From positions 1,178,001 through 1,242,000 of the forward strand of contig NZ_ATUV01000001.1 of assembly GCF_000420385.1 (NCBI RefSeq): 64,000 nt of DNA. The letters are read 5' to 3'. Below are positions 9,728-16,846 of this stretch, piece by piece; position 1 is the stretch's first letter, and the number at the start of each line of letters is the position of its first letter. This DNA comes from Hippea alviniae EP5-r (GTDB lineage Bacteria > Campylobacterota_A > Desulfurellia > Desulfurellales > Hippeaceae). A program made the position numbers and the translations under genes. The notes beneath the pieces were generated by a model that saw only the letters and a program-made list of their open reading frames with translations, was not told the origin of the DNA and did no database searches.

Positions 9728-10094
9728 AAAGATAGAAACACTAACAGAAAGAATAATAGAAAAATTAAAACCACTTAACCCACAAAAAATCATACTTTTT
9801 GGTTCTTATGCTTATGGAAAACCTGACAAAAACAGCGACATAGATTTATACATAATAACAAACGATGAGTTTATTCCTTCCAGTTTAAAGGAAAACAGTA
9901 AACTATACATGAAATACTCAAAAGCTTTAAGGGAATTACAAAAAGAGATTCAGATAGATTTAATCGTCCATACAAAAAAGATGCATGAGAAATTCCTAAA
10001 ATTAGACAGTATGTTTTCAAGAAAAATAATGAGAGAAGGCAAGGTTATCTATGAAAAAAGAGATAACAAGAGAGTGGCTAAAGGCAGCGTGTGA
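9714..10094 (+). CDS. MNT-type nucleotidyltransferase (antitoxin-like half of an MNT/HEPN pair)
   Basis: Polymerase-beta-fold nucleotidyltransferase of about 126 residues. The hallmark LFGSYAYGKPDKNSDIDLYI contains the G-S motif followed by D-x-D, the metal-binding catalytic pair. In studied MNT/HEPN systems the MNT protein can AMPylate the HEPN partner and neutralise it. Two in-frame starts are possible: ATG 9714, inside the end of hypF, or ATG 9720. It overlaps the HEPN gene by 44 bases, the usual arrangement for these pairs. The position between hypF and the rest of the hyp genes is odd for such a module. The biochemical role here is inferred from the family. Confidence 0.85.
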   Translation: MLMNKKIETLTERIIEKLKPLNPQKIILFGSYAYGKPDKNSDIDLYIITNDEFIPSSLKENSKLYMKYSKALRELQKEIQIDLIVHTKKMHEKFLKLDSMFSRKIMREGKVIYEKRDNKRVAKGSV

Positions 10095-10479
10095 TGACTT
10101 GCTCACGATAAAGGAAATAATAAATAAAGAGTATCTAACAAACATTGTTGCTTTTCACTCTCAACAAGCAATAGAAAAATCCTTCAAGGCCATTTTAGAA
10201 GATAATGAAATAGAAATACCAAAGGTTCATAGCCTGATTTATTTATACGAAAAAGTAAAGGCATACATAAAGATAAATGATGAAGAAATTTTGGAGCAAC
10301 TAAACAGTTTATATATAAGTTCAAGATACCCTGCCGACTTTGGCCTTTTACCTTACGGAAAACCCACAATTGAAGACGCAGAAAAATTTTTTCACTTTGC
10401 AATACAAATATTCAAACTAACATGCAAACAACTAAAAGTGGATGAAAACAAAATACACTTTCAGGGAGGTTGTATATGA
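10051..10479 (+). CDS. HEPN-domain protein partner of the upstream nucleotidyltransferase
   Basis: A 142-residue all-helical protein with the HEPN pattern: an N-terminal helix (REWLKAACDDLLTIKEII), the signature FHSQQAIEKSFKAIL, the KVHSLIYL turn, and SSRYPADFG near the C-terminus. This matches the general HEPN family rather than the DUF86/HepT type. I do not see the Rx4-6H ribonuclease motif, so toxicity by RNA cleavage is uncertain. It starts 44 bases inside the nucleotidyltransferase gene. Its stop overlaps the start of the next oxidoreductase gene, so the pair appears fully embedded in the operon. Confidence 0.85.
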   Translation: MKKEITREWLKAACDDLLTIKEIINKEYLTNIVAFHSQQAIEKSFKAILEDNEIEIPKVHSLIYLYEKVKAYIKINDEEILEQLNSLYISSRYPADFGLLPYGKPTIEDAEKFFHFAIQIFKLTCKQLKVDENKIHFQGGCI

Positions 10480-11468
10480 AAGCCGTAATATGCGATGGAT
10501 TCGGTGGAATTGATGTATTAAAGGTTGTTGATGTTGAAAAACCAAAGCCAAAACCCAATCAGGTTTTAATAAAGGTAATAGCAACATCTATAAACAGGCC
10601 AGACCTTGTCCAAAGGGAAGGCAAATACCCACCACCACCCGGAGAAAGCGAAATACTCGGTCTTGAAGTTGCAGGCATAATAGAAGAGTTGGGCGAAGAT
10701 GTAAAGGGATGGAAGGTTGGCGATAGGGTTATGAGCCTTGTTGGTGGCGGTGGATATGCAGAATACGCCGTTGCATACGCAGACCATCTGATACCAATAC
10801 CAGAAAGTATGAGTTTTGAAGAAGCTGCATGTGTTTGCGAGTCGTATATAACAGCCTACTTAAATGTGTTTTTATTGGGTGAGTTAAAGGATAATAACTA
10901 TGCAATTTTCCATGGTGGTGGTGGTGGAGTAAATACAGCTGCCATTCAGATAACAAGGGCTTTAACGAAAAATGTAAAAATCATCGTAACAGCCGCACCA
11001 GAAAAGATAGAAAAAGTAAAAGAGTTGGGTGCAGACTTGGTCATAAACTTCAAAGAGACACCCGATTTTTCAGACATCGTAAAGGAATATACAAATAAAA
11101 AGGGTGTTGATGTAATCTTAGACCATGTCGGCGCAAAGTATTTGATGCCAAACATAAAATCCTTAGCATACGCAGGAAGGCTTGTAATCATAGGCGTTAT
11201 AAGTGGCATAAAGGCAGAGATAAACTTAGGCCTTGTAATGGTAAAAAGACACAAAATTATTGGCTCAGTCTTAAGGTCAAGACCAGTTGAAGAAAAGGCA
11301 GAGATAATAAGGGCATTCAGAGAAAATGTAATGCCTAAATTCGCAGACAGAACAATAGTGCCGATAATAGAGAAAATTATCCCGATAGACAATGTAAAAG
11401 AAGCGCACAGATTAATGGAAGAAGACAAGCACTTCGGAAAAATTGTTTTGAAGATCCAAGAACCTTAG
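10476..11468 (+). CDS. Zinc-independent NAD(P)H:quinone oxidoreductase, PIG3-like MDR family
   Basis: Medium-chain dehydrogenase/reductase of 330 residues, probably an NADPH-dependent quinone or enone reductase. The N-terminus MKAVICDGFGG, the active-site segment ATSINRPDLVQREGKYPPPPG, GLEVAGIIEELG and the nucleotide-binding loop FHGGGGGVNTAAIQ match the PIG3/QOR branch. Structural zinc cysteines are absent. The start is ATG 10476, six bases after GGAGGT (10465-10470). A TTG six bases upstream is in frame but sits on the ribosome site. It overlaps the HEPN stop by 4 bases and lies 12 bases before hypC, so it is in the hydrogenase maturation operon without an obvious role in it. Confidence 0.85.
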   Translation: MKAVICDGFGGIDVLKVVDVEKPKPKPNQVLIKVIATSINRPDLVQREGKYPPPPGESEILGLEVAGIIEELGEDVKGWKVGDRVMSLVGGGGYAEYAVAYADHLIPIPESMSFEEAACVCESYITAYLNVFLLGELKDNNYAIFHGGGGGVNTAAIQITRALTKNVKIIVTAAPEKIEKVKELGADLVINFKETPDFSDIVKEYTNKKGVDVILDHVGAKYLMPNIKSLAYAGRLVIIGVISGIKAEINLGLVMVKRHKIIGSVLRSRPVEEKAEIIRAFRENVMPKFADRTIVPIIEKIIPIDNVKEAHRLMEEDKHFGKIVLKIQEP

Positions 11469-11480
11469 AAGGAGAAGATT

Positions 11481-11720
11481 ATGTGCCTTGGCATAGCCAT
11501 GAAGGTTGTCGAGATATACGATGGCGGAATGAACGGCGTTGTTGAAGCAGGTGGCGTAAAAAGGCACTGCTTTTTTCACATGGTTGATGATTTAAAAGTC
11601 GGAGATTATGTAATCGTCCATGCAGGATGTGCTATAGAGAAAATAGACGAAAAAGAAGCCATGGAGAACATGAAACTGCTTGAGCAGGTTTTGGAAGGAG
11701 ATGGGAGTGAATCTGGATAA
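11481..11720 (+). CDS. hypC: Hydrogenase maturation chaperone HypC
   Basis: Small chaperone that, with HypD, carries the Fe(CN)2CO unit and delivers it to the hydrogenase large subunit precursor. 79 residues. The N-terminus MCLGIAMKVVEI supplies the essential Cys2 exposed after Met removal. The small beta-barrel core (VEAGGVKRHCFF, LKVGDYVIVHAGCAIEKI) is typical. GGAG precedes the ATG at good spacing. The end overlaps the hypD start by about 14 bases, as expected for a complex whose subunits are made together. Confidence 0.95.
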   Translation: MCLGIAMKVVEIYDGGMNGVVEAGGVKRHCFFHMVDDLKVGDYVIVHAGCAIEKIDEKEAMENMKLLEQVLEGDGSESG

Positions 11721-12801
11721 ATTCAACGACCCAGAGATTGTGAAAAAAATAGCACTATCAATAGAACAGGAAGCTTCAAAGATTCCCAAAACTGTTAAAA
11801 TCATGCACATCTGCGGGACACACGAAAACTCTATCGTAAGGTTTGGACTAAGGGACTTATTGCCACAAAACATAAATTTAATCGCAGGGCCAGGCTGCCC
11901 TGTCTGTGTTACAAGTTCAAGGGATATAGACGCAATTATAGACCTTGCCTTAAAAGAAAATGTGAAAATACTCACATTTGGCGACATGCTGAAAGTTCCG
12001 GGAAGCAGGCTCTCTTTTTCCAAAGCAAAGTCAATGGGTGCTGATATTCAAATGATATACAGCATATTCGATGCTATCGAGATAGCAAAAGACACAAACA
12101 AGCCATGCATATTTTTTGCATGTGGATTTGAGACAACGGCAGCACCAACAGCAGCGGCCTTATTAGAGATAAACCTGCCGAACAACTTTTTCATCTATAG
12201 CGTGCATAAATACACGCCAAATGGTGTCTATGCACTTCTAAAGTCAGGCAAAATCTCGATGGATGGACTCATTCTGCCAGGTCATGCATCAACAATATCA
12301 GGGCTAAAGGCTTATGAGCGCTTTGTTAATGAGTTTTCCATACCATCTGTTGCTGCAGGCTTTGAAGCCGTTGATGTTATGCTCGCCGTCTTGATGATAA
12401 TAAAGCAAATAAACAAAAAGGAAGCAAAGATTGAAAACTCATACAAAAGGGTCATTAGATACGAAGGCAATAAAAAAGCACTTGAGTTCTTGGATAGGGT
12501 TTTTTATCTAACTGATGCATTATGGCGTGGTCTTGGCGAAATTCCAGAAAGCGGATACGAACTAAAAGACGAATATGAAAGAATGGACGCCAAAAAGCAA
12601 TTCTCAATAAACTATTCTGACTCTTACATAGAGCATCAGAAGGGTTGCAGATGCAGTGATGTAATTTTGGGCAATATAATACCAACTGAATGTCCACTGT
12701 TTGCAAAAAGATGCACTCCCGCAGATCCAATTGGTCCTTGTATGGTGTCAGATGAAGGCACATGCAAAAACTGGTTTGATGGAGGATACGGTGAAATCTG
12801 A
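11707..12801 (+). CDS. hypD: Hydrogenase maturation iron-sulfur protein HypD
   Basis: Fe-S scaffold on which the CO and CN ligands are assembled on iron, working with HypC and HypE. Conserved elements: MHICGTHENSI (CGTHE), GPGCPVCVT, CGFETTAAPTAA, PGHASTISG, GFEAVDVM, and the C-terminal cysteine-rich [4Fe-4S] region with HQKGCRCSD, CPLFAKRC and PCMVSDEG. I place the start at GTG 11707, six bases after AAGGAG. The ATG at 11701 directly abuts that ribosome site, but would add only two residues. About 364 residues, normal length. Confidence 0.94.
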   Translation: MNLDKFNDPEIVKKIALSIEQEASKIPKTVKIMHICGTHENSIVRFGLRDLLPQNINLIAGPGCPVCVTSSRDIDAIIDLALKENVKILTFGDMLKVPGSRLSFSKAKSMGADIQMIYSIFDAIEIAKDTNKPCIFFACGFETTAAPTAAALLEINLPNNFFIYSVHKYTPNGVYALLKSGKISMDGLILPGHASTISGLKAYERFVNEFSIPSVAAGFEAVDVMLAVLMIIKQINKKEAKIENSYKRVIRYEGNKKALEFLDRVFYLTDALWRGLGEIPESGYELKDEYERMDAKKQFSINYSDSYIEHQKGCRCSDVILGNIIPTECPLFAKRCTPADPIGPCMVSDEGTCKNWFDGGYGEI

Positions 12802-13762
12802 AAAAATAACGCTCGACCACGGTTCGGGTGGCAAACTTACACTCAAACTTATAGAAGAAGTCTTTAAAGCCGAACACTCGCTTGATGCTGCGATTTTGAG
12901 TGAGATAGCCTTTACAACAGACTCCCACTCCATCAAACCGCTCTTTTTCAAAGGTGGAGACATAGGAAAACTTGCGATTTCAGGAACTGTAAACGACCTT
13001 CTATGTGTTGGTGCAAAACCACTTTACATCTCAAGTGCTTTTATCATCGAATCTGGATTCGAGATAGAACAATTAAAGAGAATAGCAGACTCAATGAAAA
13101 AAGAAGCAGAAGATGCCAATGTAAAAATAGTCTGTGGCGATACAAAAGTCGTCGAAAACGGCAAATGCGATGGTGTCTATATAAACACATCAGGCATAGG
13201 CAAGATAATAAGGGCAATTGACGGCTCTGACATAAAAGATGGTGATAAGGTCATTGTATCTGGATACATAGGAGACCATGGGTTTGCTATTCTAAATGAA
13301 AGGGAAAACTTAGGCATCGATGCAGAACTTAAAAGCGATGTGGCGAATCTAACAGACCTAATTTTACCCATCATAGAAAGCGATTTGAAGATAAAAATAA
13401 TGCGAGACCCAACACGCGGCGGTCTTGCCATGTGTTTAAACGAGTTATGCTATAGCAAAAACTTCGGGTTTGAGATAGAAGAGAGCTCAATACCTGTAAG
13501 GGAAGAAGTTAAAGTAATTTCTGAAATTCTGGGCATAGAGCCATATTACTCTGCAAATGAAGGCAAGATGGTGATAGTGGTTGACAAAGATGATGCAGAA
13601 GAGACACTTAGCATGTTAAGAAACAATCCGAAAGGCAAAAATGCAGCCATTATAGGAGAAGTAAAAAGCGAGCTTGAAGGCAAGGTTGTTCTAAAAACTG
13701 CATTTGGGTCAAAAAGAATTTTAAGAATGCCCATCTCTGATAAAATGCCACGAATCTGTTAA
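12791..13762 (+). CDS. hypE: Carbamoyl dehydratase HypE (hydrogenase maturation)
   Basis: ATP-dependent dehydration of the carbamoylated C-terminal Cys to thiocyanate, the source of CN ligands. The protein belongs to the PurM/SelD-like superfamily. The N-terminal glycine-rich KITLDHGSGGKLT, FTTDSHSIKPLFF, GTVNDLLCVGAKP and DPTRGGLAMCLNEL are family hallmarks. The chain ends in PRIC, the required C-terminal cysteine. Start GTG 12791 follows GGAGGA by 4 bases and overlaps hypD by 11. The longer in-frame reading from 12701 would lie entirely in hypD. 323 residues. Confidence 0.95.
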   Translation: MKSEKITLDHGSGGKLTLKLIEEVFKAEHSLDAAILSEIAFTTDSHSIKPLFFKGGDIGKLAISGTVNDLLCVGAKPLYISSAFIIESGFEIEQLKRIADSMKKEAEDANVKIVCGDTKVVENGKCDGVYINTSGIGKIIRAIDGSDIKDGDKVIVSGYIGDHGFAILNERENLGIDAELKSDVANLTDLILPIIESDLKIKIMRDPTRGGLAMCLNELCYSKNFGFEIEESSIPVREEVKVISEILGIEPYYSANEGKMVIVVDKDDAEETLSMLRNNPKGKNAAIIGEVKSELEGKVVLKTAFGSKRILRMPISDKMPRIC

Positions 13763-13773
13763 GGAGGTAAACC

Positions 13774-14016
13774 ATGGAGACACTTACAGCATCTGAAGCA
13801 AAGTCTAAAATACAAAAGCTAATAGATGAAGTCGCAGAATCACATAGACCAATAACCATAAAAGGTAAAAAAAATAGTGTTGTTATGCTTTCGGAAGAAG
13901 ACTGGAGAGCTATAGAAGAAACACTTTATCTACTTAATATACCCGGTATGAGAGAATCGATAAAAGAAGGGTTAGAAACTCCATTGGAAGAATGCTCAAA
14001 GGATATAGAATGGTGA
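13774..14016 (+). CDS. YefM/Phd-family antitoxin
   Basis: An 80-residue antitoxin-like protein. METLTASEAKSKIQKLIDEV is the typical Phd/YefM DNA-binding N-terminus. ESHRPITIKGKKNSVVMLSEEDW is the conserved middle, and the acidic C-terminal tail is where such proteins wrap the toxin. It follows hypE by 11 bases behind AAGGAGGT and overlaps the toxin gene by 7 bases. The 11-base sequence AGGAGGTAAAC before it recurs exactly after the toxin gene. Known family members repress their own operon; no palindromic operator was identified here. Confidence 0.9.
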   Translation: METLTASEAKSKIQKLIDEVAESHRPITIKGKKNSVVMLSEEDWRAIEETLYLLNIPGMRESIKEGLETPLEECSKDIEW

Positions 14017-14276
14017 ATTGGGAAACCTATTACACTAAACAAGCTCTAAAAGATGCTAAAAAGATTTCCAATGCTGGTTTAAAACCTAAAGTGGAAAAAT
14101 TGTTAAATATACTAAGAAAAGACCCTTTTCAAAATCCGCCACCTTTCGAAAAATTAGTTGGGGATTTGTCAGGAGCCTATTCAAGGAGAATAAATATACA
14201 ACACAGACTTGTCTATCAAATAATAAAAGAAAAAAGAGCCGTAAAAATAATAAGGATGTGGACACACTACGATTAG
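14010..14276 (+). CDS. Txe/YoeB-family mRNA interferase toxin
   Basis: An 88-residue RelE-superfamily toxin expected to cleave mRNA at the ribosome. MVNWETYYTKQALKDAKKI, the FEKLVGDLSGAYSRRINIQH segment and the end IIRMWTHYD match YoeB/Txe proteins. In these the Glu, Arg and terminal His-Tyr form the active site, and all appear present. The start is ATG 14010, six bases after AAAGGA, overlapping the antitoxin. An earlier in-frame ATG at 13992 is not needed. Sits between hypE and yjbQ. Confidence 0.9.
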   Translation: MVNWETYYTKQALKDAKKISNAGLKPKVEKLLNILRKDPFQNPPPFEKLVGDLSGAYSRRINIQHRLVYQIIKEKRAVKIIRMWTHYD

Positions 14277-14286
14277 GAGGTAAACA

Positions 14287-14703
14287 ATGAAATCCTACAG
14301 AAAAGAACTCTGGTTCAATACGAAAAACAGGGTTGAATTCATAAACATAACGCCAGAAGTTGAAAAAGCCGTAAAAGAGAGCGGCATAAAAGAAGGATTA
14401 TGTCTTGTCAACGCTATGCACATCACAGCTTCAGTATTTATAAACGATGATGAAAAGGGCTTGCATCAAGATTACAAAGAGTGGCTTGAAAAATTGGCTC
14501 CACACAACCCATCACTTTACAAACACAATTTAACGGGCGAAGACAACGGTGATGCCCATCTAAAAAGACAGGTGATGGGCAGAGAAGTCGTTGTCGCAAT
14601 AACGGATGGCAAGCTCGACTTTGGACCGTGGGAACAGATATTTTACGGAGAGTTCGACGGTCAAAGACCCAAAAGAGTCCTAATAAAAATCATTGGCGAA
14701 TAA
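14287..14703 (+). CDS. yjbQ: YjbQ/UPF0047 family protein (secondary thiamine-phosphate synthase-like)
   Basis: Small single-domain protein of 138 residues. Conserved features are [16 protein letters not shown], the histidine-bearing [19 protein letters not shown] and [16 protein letters not shown]. These form the metal-binding active-site pocket of the YjbQ family, for which weak thiamine-phosphate synthase activity has been reported. The physiological role is unsettled. Preceded by AGGAGGT. The 3' end overlaps the convergent hypB gene by 14 bases, closing the plus-strand operon. Confidence 0.88.
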   Translation: MKSYRKELWFNTKNRVEFINITPEVEKAVKESGIKEGLCLVNAMHITASVFINDDEKGLHQDYKEWLEKLAPHNPSLYKHNLTGEDNGDAHLKRQVMGREVVVAITDGKLDFGPWEQIFYGEFDGQRPKRVLIKIIGE

Positions 14704-15337
14704 AGTCCTTCACATATTCAATCCACTCATCAAAACCAACGCCGGTTTTTGCACTCAGCTCGAACACTTCTGCTTTAGGTTTTACTTCCCTTATCTCTTT
14801 TAACACCTTATCTCTATCAAAATCCAAAACACCGTATAGGTCTATCTTGTTTATTAAAATCACATCTGCCACATTAAACATAACAGGGTATTTTTTTACC
14901 TTATCATCGCCTTCTGGAACACTTAATATAACAACATTTCTATCAGCACCAACATCAAATGTGGCAGGGCAGACGAGATTTCCCACATTTTCAATAATCA
15001 ACAAATCGCAATCAAGCGAAACCTTATTTAGAGCCTTCAAAACCATATCTGCATCCAAATGGCAAGCACCCGATGTGTTAATCTGCACAACATCAACACC
15101 CAATCTTTTTACCCTTTCTGCATCCCTATCTGTATCAAGGTCGCCATCAATAAACGATACTCTGACTTCGTCCTTCAATGCTTCGATTGTCTTTTCTATT
15201 ATGGTTGTCTTACCAGCACCAGGAGATGACATAAAATTTAAAGAAAAAATGCCTTTGTTTTTCAAAATTTCCCTTATCCTCTGGGCTGATTCTGTATTCC
15301 TTTCAAGTATCTTTTTCTCAACAATTACCCTTTTCAT
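14690..15337 (-). CDS. hypB: Hydrogenase nickel-insertion GTPase HypB
   Basis: GTPase that, with HypA, inserts nickel into the large subunit. P-loop SSPGAGKTT (about 37-45), metal-site segment [30 protein letters not shown] and the guanine-specificity motif NKID are present. 215 residues. There is no N-terminal histidine-rich stretch or CxxCGC motif, so it lacks the nickel-storage extension seen in some HypB proteins. ATG 15337 follows AAGGTGA. It lies 2 bases after hypA and is the last gene of the minus-strand hydrogenase operon. Confidence 0.95.
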   Translation of the reverse strand: MKRVIVEKKILERNTESAQRIREILKNKGIFSLNFMSSPGAGKTTIIEKTIEALKDEVRVSFIDGDLDTDRDAERVKRLGVDVVQINTSGACHLDADMVLKALNKVSLDCDLLIIENVGNLVCPATFDVGADRNVVILSVPEGDDKVKKYPVMFNVADVILINKIDLYGVLDFDRDKVLKEIREVKPKAEVFELSAKTGVGFDEWIEYVKDFIRQ

Positions 15338-15339
15338 CT

Positions 15340-15690
15340 CTATTCACCTTCTATTTCAATAATTTCCATTTCTTTTCCTTCAATTATCTCAAGTGGCATA
15401 GAGCAATCAGGACATACAAGCACAATATCCGTTAGCTCTTCAAAGTAAAAATCCTTATCACAGACAAAACAGTGTGCTTTTATGTCGTTTTCAACAACTT
15501 CAAACTTGGCATCTTCTATTATACTCTCTTCATTCCTTAAGGCATCAAGCGCAAAAAGCAGTGCGTCAATCATGACACCGCTCATCTTTCCAATCTTCAA
15601 AGCAACCTTTGTTATCTTGTTTAGTTTGTTCTCTTTAGCTGTATCCTTTAATATATCAACTATACTTTCAGCTATTGCTCCTTCGTGCAT
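15340..15690 (-). CDS. hypA: Hydrogenase nickel metallochaperone HypA
   Basis: Zinc- and nickel-binding metallochaperone that delivers Ni2+ with HypB. The start at ATG 15690 gives the N-terminus MHEGAIAESI, exposing the His2 needed for nickel binding. An earlier in-frame start 12 bases upstream would hide it. The zinc site is two CxxC pairs (CFVC and CPDC, about residues 72-95). 116 residues. Overlaps the protease gene by 23 bases. A ribosome site GGTGGA is recognisable within that gene. Confidence 0.94.
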   Translation of the reverse strand: MHEGAIAESIVDILKDTAKENKLNKITKVALKIGKMSGVMIDALLFALDALRNEESIIEDAKFEVVENDIKAHCFVCDKDFYFEELTDIVLVCPDCSMPLEIIEGKEMEIIEIEGE

Positions 15691-16159
15691 AATTTCCACC
15701 AAGTTTTACTATCTCTTCAAGCACAAGCTTAGCGACAGGTTCTATCTTACTTTCAAGCAAAGGTGTAAGCTCCATGCTTAACTCATTTGGCGTAATGGCA
15801 AGCGGAACAATCCCTATGACAACGGCATCCTTTTCTTCTCCCATTAAAGCAACATGATGCAAAACATCACCAAGACCTATCTCATGAATTGATGAGACAA
15901 ATGTCAAGTTGGGCGGAACTTCACTTAAGGGAAATTTATAGACACTGCCTGGTTTATCATCAACCTTAATCGCATCAACAAAAATCAAATGCTCATAATT
16001 TAGAAAATACTCAATCAATTGAAAACCAATCGTGCCACCATCTATAATATCGACACCTTGAAATATGTAATTTTTTTGAAGAAAACGGATTAGGTGAACC
16101 CCAAAGCCTTCATCGGCAAGCAGAAGGTTCCCTAACCCGACAACAGCAATTCTATTCAT
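15668..16159 (-). CDS. [NiFe]-hydrogenase maturation endopeptidase (HupD/HyaD family)
   Basis: Removes the C-terminal peptide of the large subunit after nickel insertion. 163 residues. GNLLLADEGFGVHLI near the N-terminus provides the first nickel-sensing acidic ligand. VDAIK and SIHEIGL supply the other Asp and His positions of the HybD-type metal site. Overlaps the cytochrome b gene by 8 bases and hypA by 23, in the order expected for an uptake hydrogenase operon. Its substrate is very probably the large subunit encoded two genes upstream. Confidence 0.93.
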   Translation of the reverse strand: MNRIAVVGLGNLLLADEGFGVHLIRFLQKNYIFQGVDIIDGGTIGFQLIEYFLNYEHLIFVDAIKVDDKPGSVYKFPLSEVPPNLTFVSSIHEIGLGDVLHHVALMGEEKDAVVIGIVPLAITPNELSMELTPLLESKIEPVAKLVLEEIVKLGGNYARRSNS

Positions 16160-16844
16160 TCTTCTCTTCGCACTTATAACCCGTAAACATGGAAGAGAGC
16201 GAGCCGTTCTTCTCGCCTATATCGTGTGCGATAACCATATAAACATGCGCAATAACAAATACGATAAAGAACCATGTGATTAGATGGTGGGCAATTCTTA
16301 CATTGGGATAACCACCAAATAGCTGGACAACAGGAAAGAGAAGTTTCTGAACGAAAGCAACGCCTCTTATTGAGTTGTCATTCATTGTATAAAGTATGAT
16401 GCCAGTAATTATCTGGAGAATAGAAAAGAGTATAAAAGCAAAATAGGCGAGTGATTGAACAGGGTTGTATTTATCGCTTTTTAAACCTTCAACACCGTAA
16501 GGCTTGAAAGTAAGGTAATTCTTAAGCGTCAAAAACCAACCTTTAACATCCAACCACCCAAAGAGAAAATACTTCCAATCTGCATCGTGGCGTGAGAAAA
16601 ATGCATAATAAAGCCTTAATATGATGGCGAATATAAACACATAAGCTGCAATAAAATGAATTAGTCTAACATTCGCCATTGAGAATATCTTGTAAGCTTC
16701 CTTTGTTCCCGGCGTATGAACAAACCAGAAAGGGCTGGCTATATAAAAGCCGGTAAATGTAAGGACGGCTATAGCTATAAATGTAATCCAATGAAGAAAC
16801 CTTATGCCTATAGTCCACTCATATTTTTTCTTCAGACACTTCAT
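16152..16844 (-). CDS. Ni/Fe-hydrogenase b-type cytochrome subunit (HyaC/HupC family)
   Basis: Di-heme membrane cytochrome b that accepts electrons from the hydrogenase small subunit and passes them to the quinone pool. 230 residues with about four strongly hydrophobic helices. Histidines in or next to them (FLHWITFIAI, LIHFIAAYVFIF, IAHHLITWFFIVFVIAHVYMV) could ligate the hemes. WTIGIRFLHW at the N-terminus is characteristic. Lies 2 bases after the large-subunit gene. Confidence 0.93.
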   Translation of the reverse strand: MKCLKKKYEWTIGIRFLHWITFIAIAVLTFTGFYIASPFWFVHTPGTKEAYKIFSMANVRLIHFIAAYVFIFAIILRLYYAFFSRHDADWKYFLFGWLDVKGWFLTLKNYLTFKPYGVEGLKSDKYNPVQSLAYFAFILFSILQIITGIILYTMNDNSIRGVAFVQKLLFPVVQLFGGYPNVRIAHHLITWFFIVFVIAHVYMVIAHDIGEKNGSLSSMFTGYKCEEKNE

Positions 16845-16846
16845 TT

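Noticed and set aside
10051-10479. Active HEPN ribonuclease toxin
   Set aside because: The Rx4-6H motif was not found, so only a general HEPN assignment is made.
14628-15362. Long plus-strand open frame of 244 codons opposite hypB
   Set aside because: It is the antisense reading of the clearly conserved hypB gene and its composition is Ser/Thr-rich, as expected of a shadow frame.
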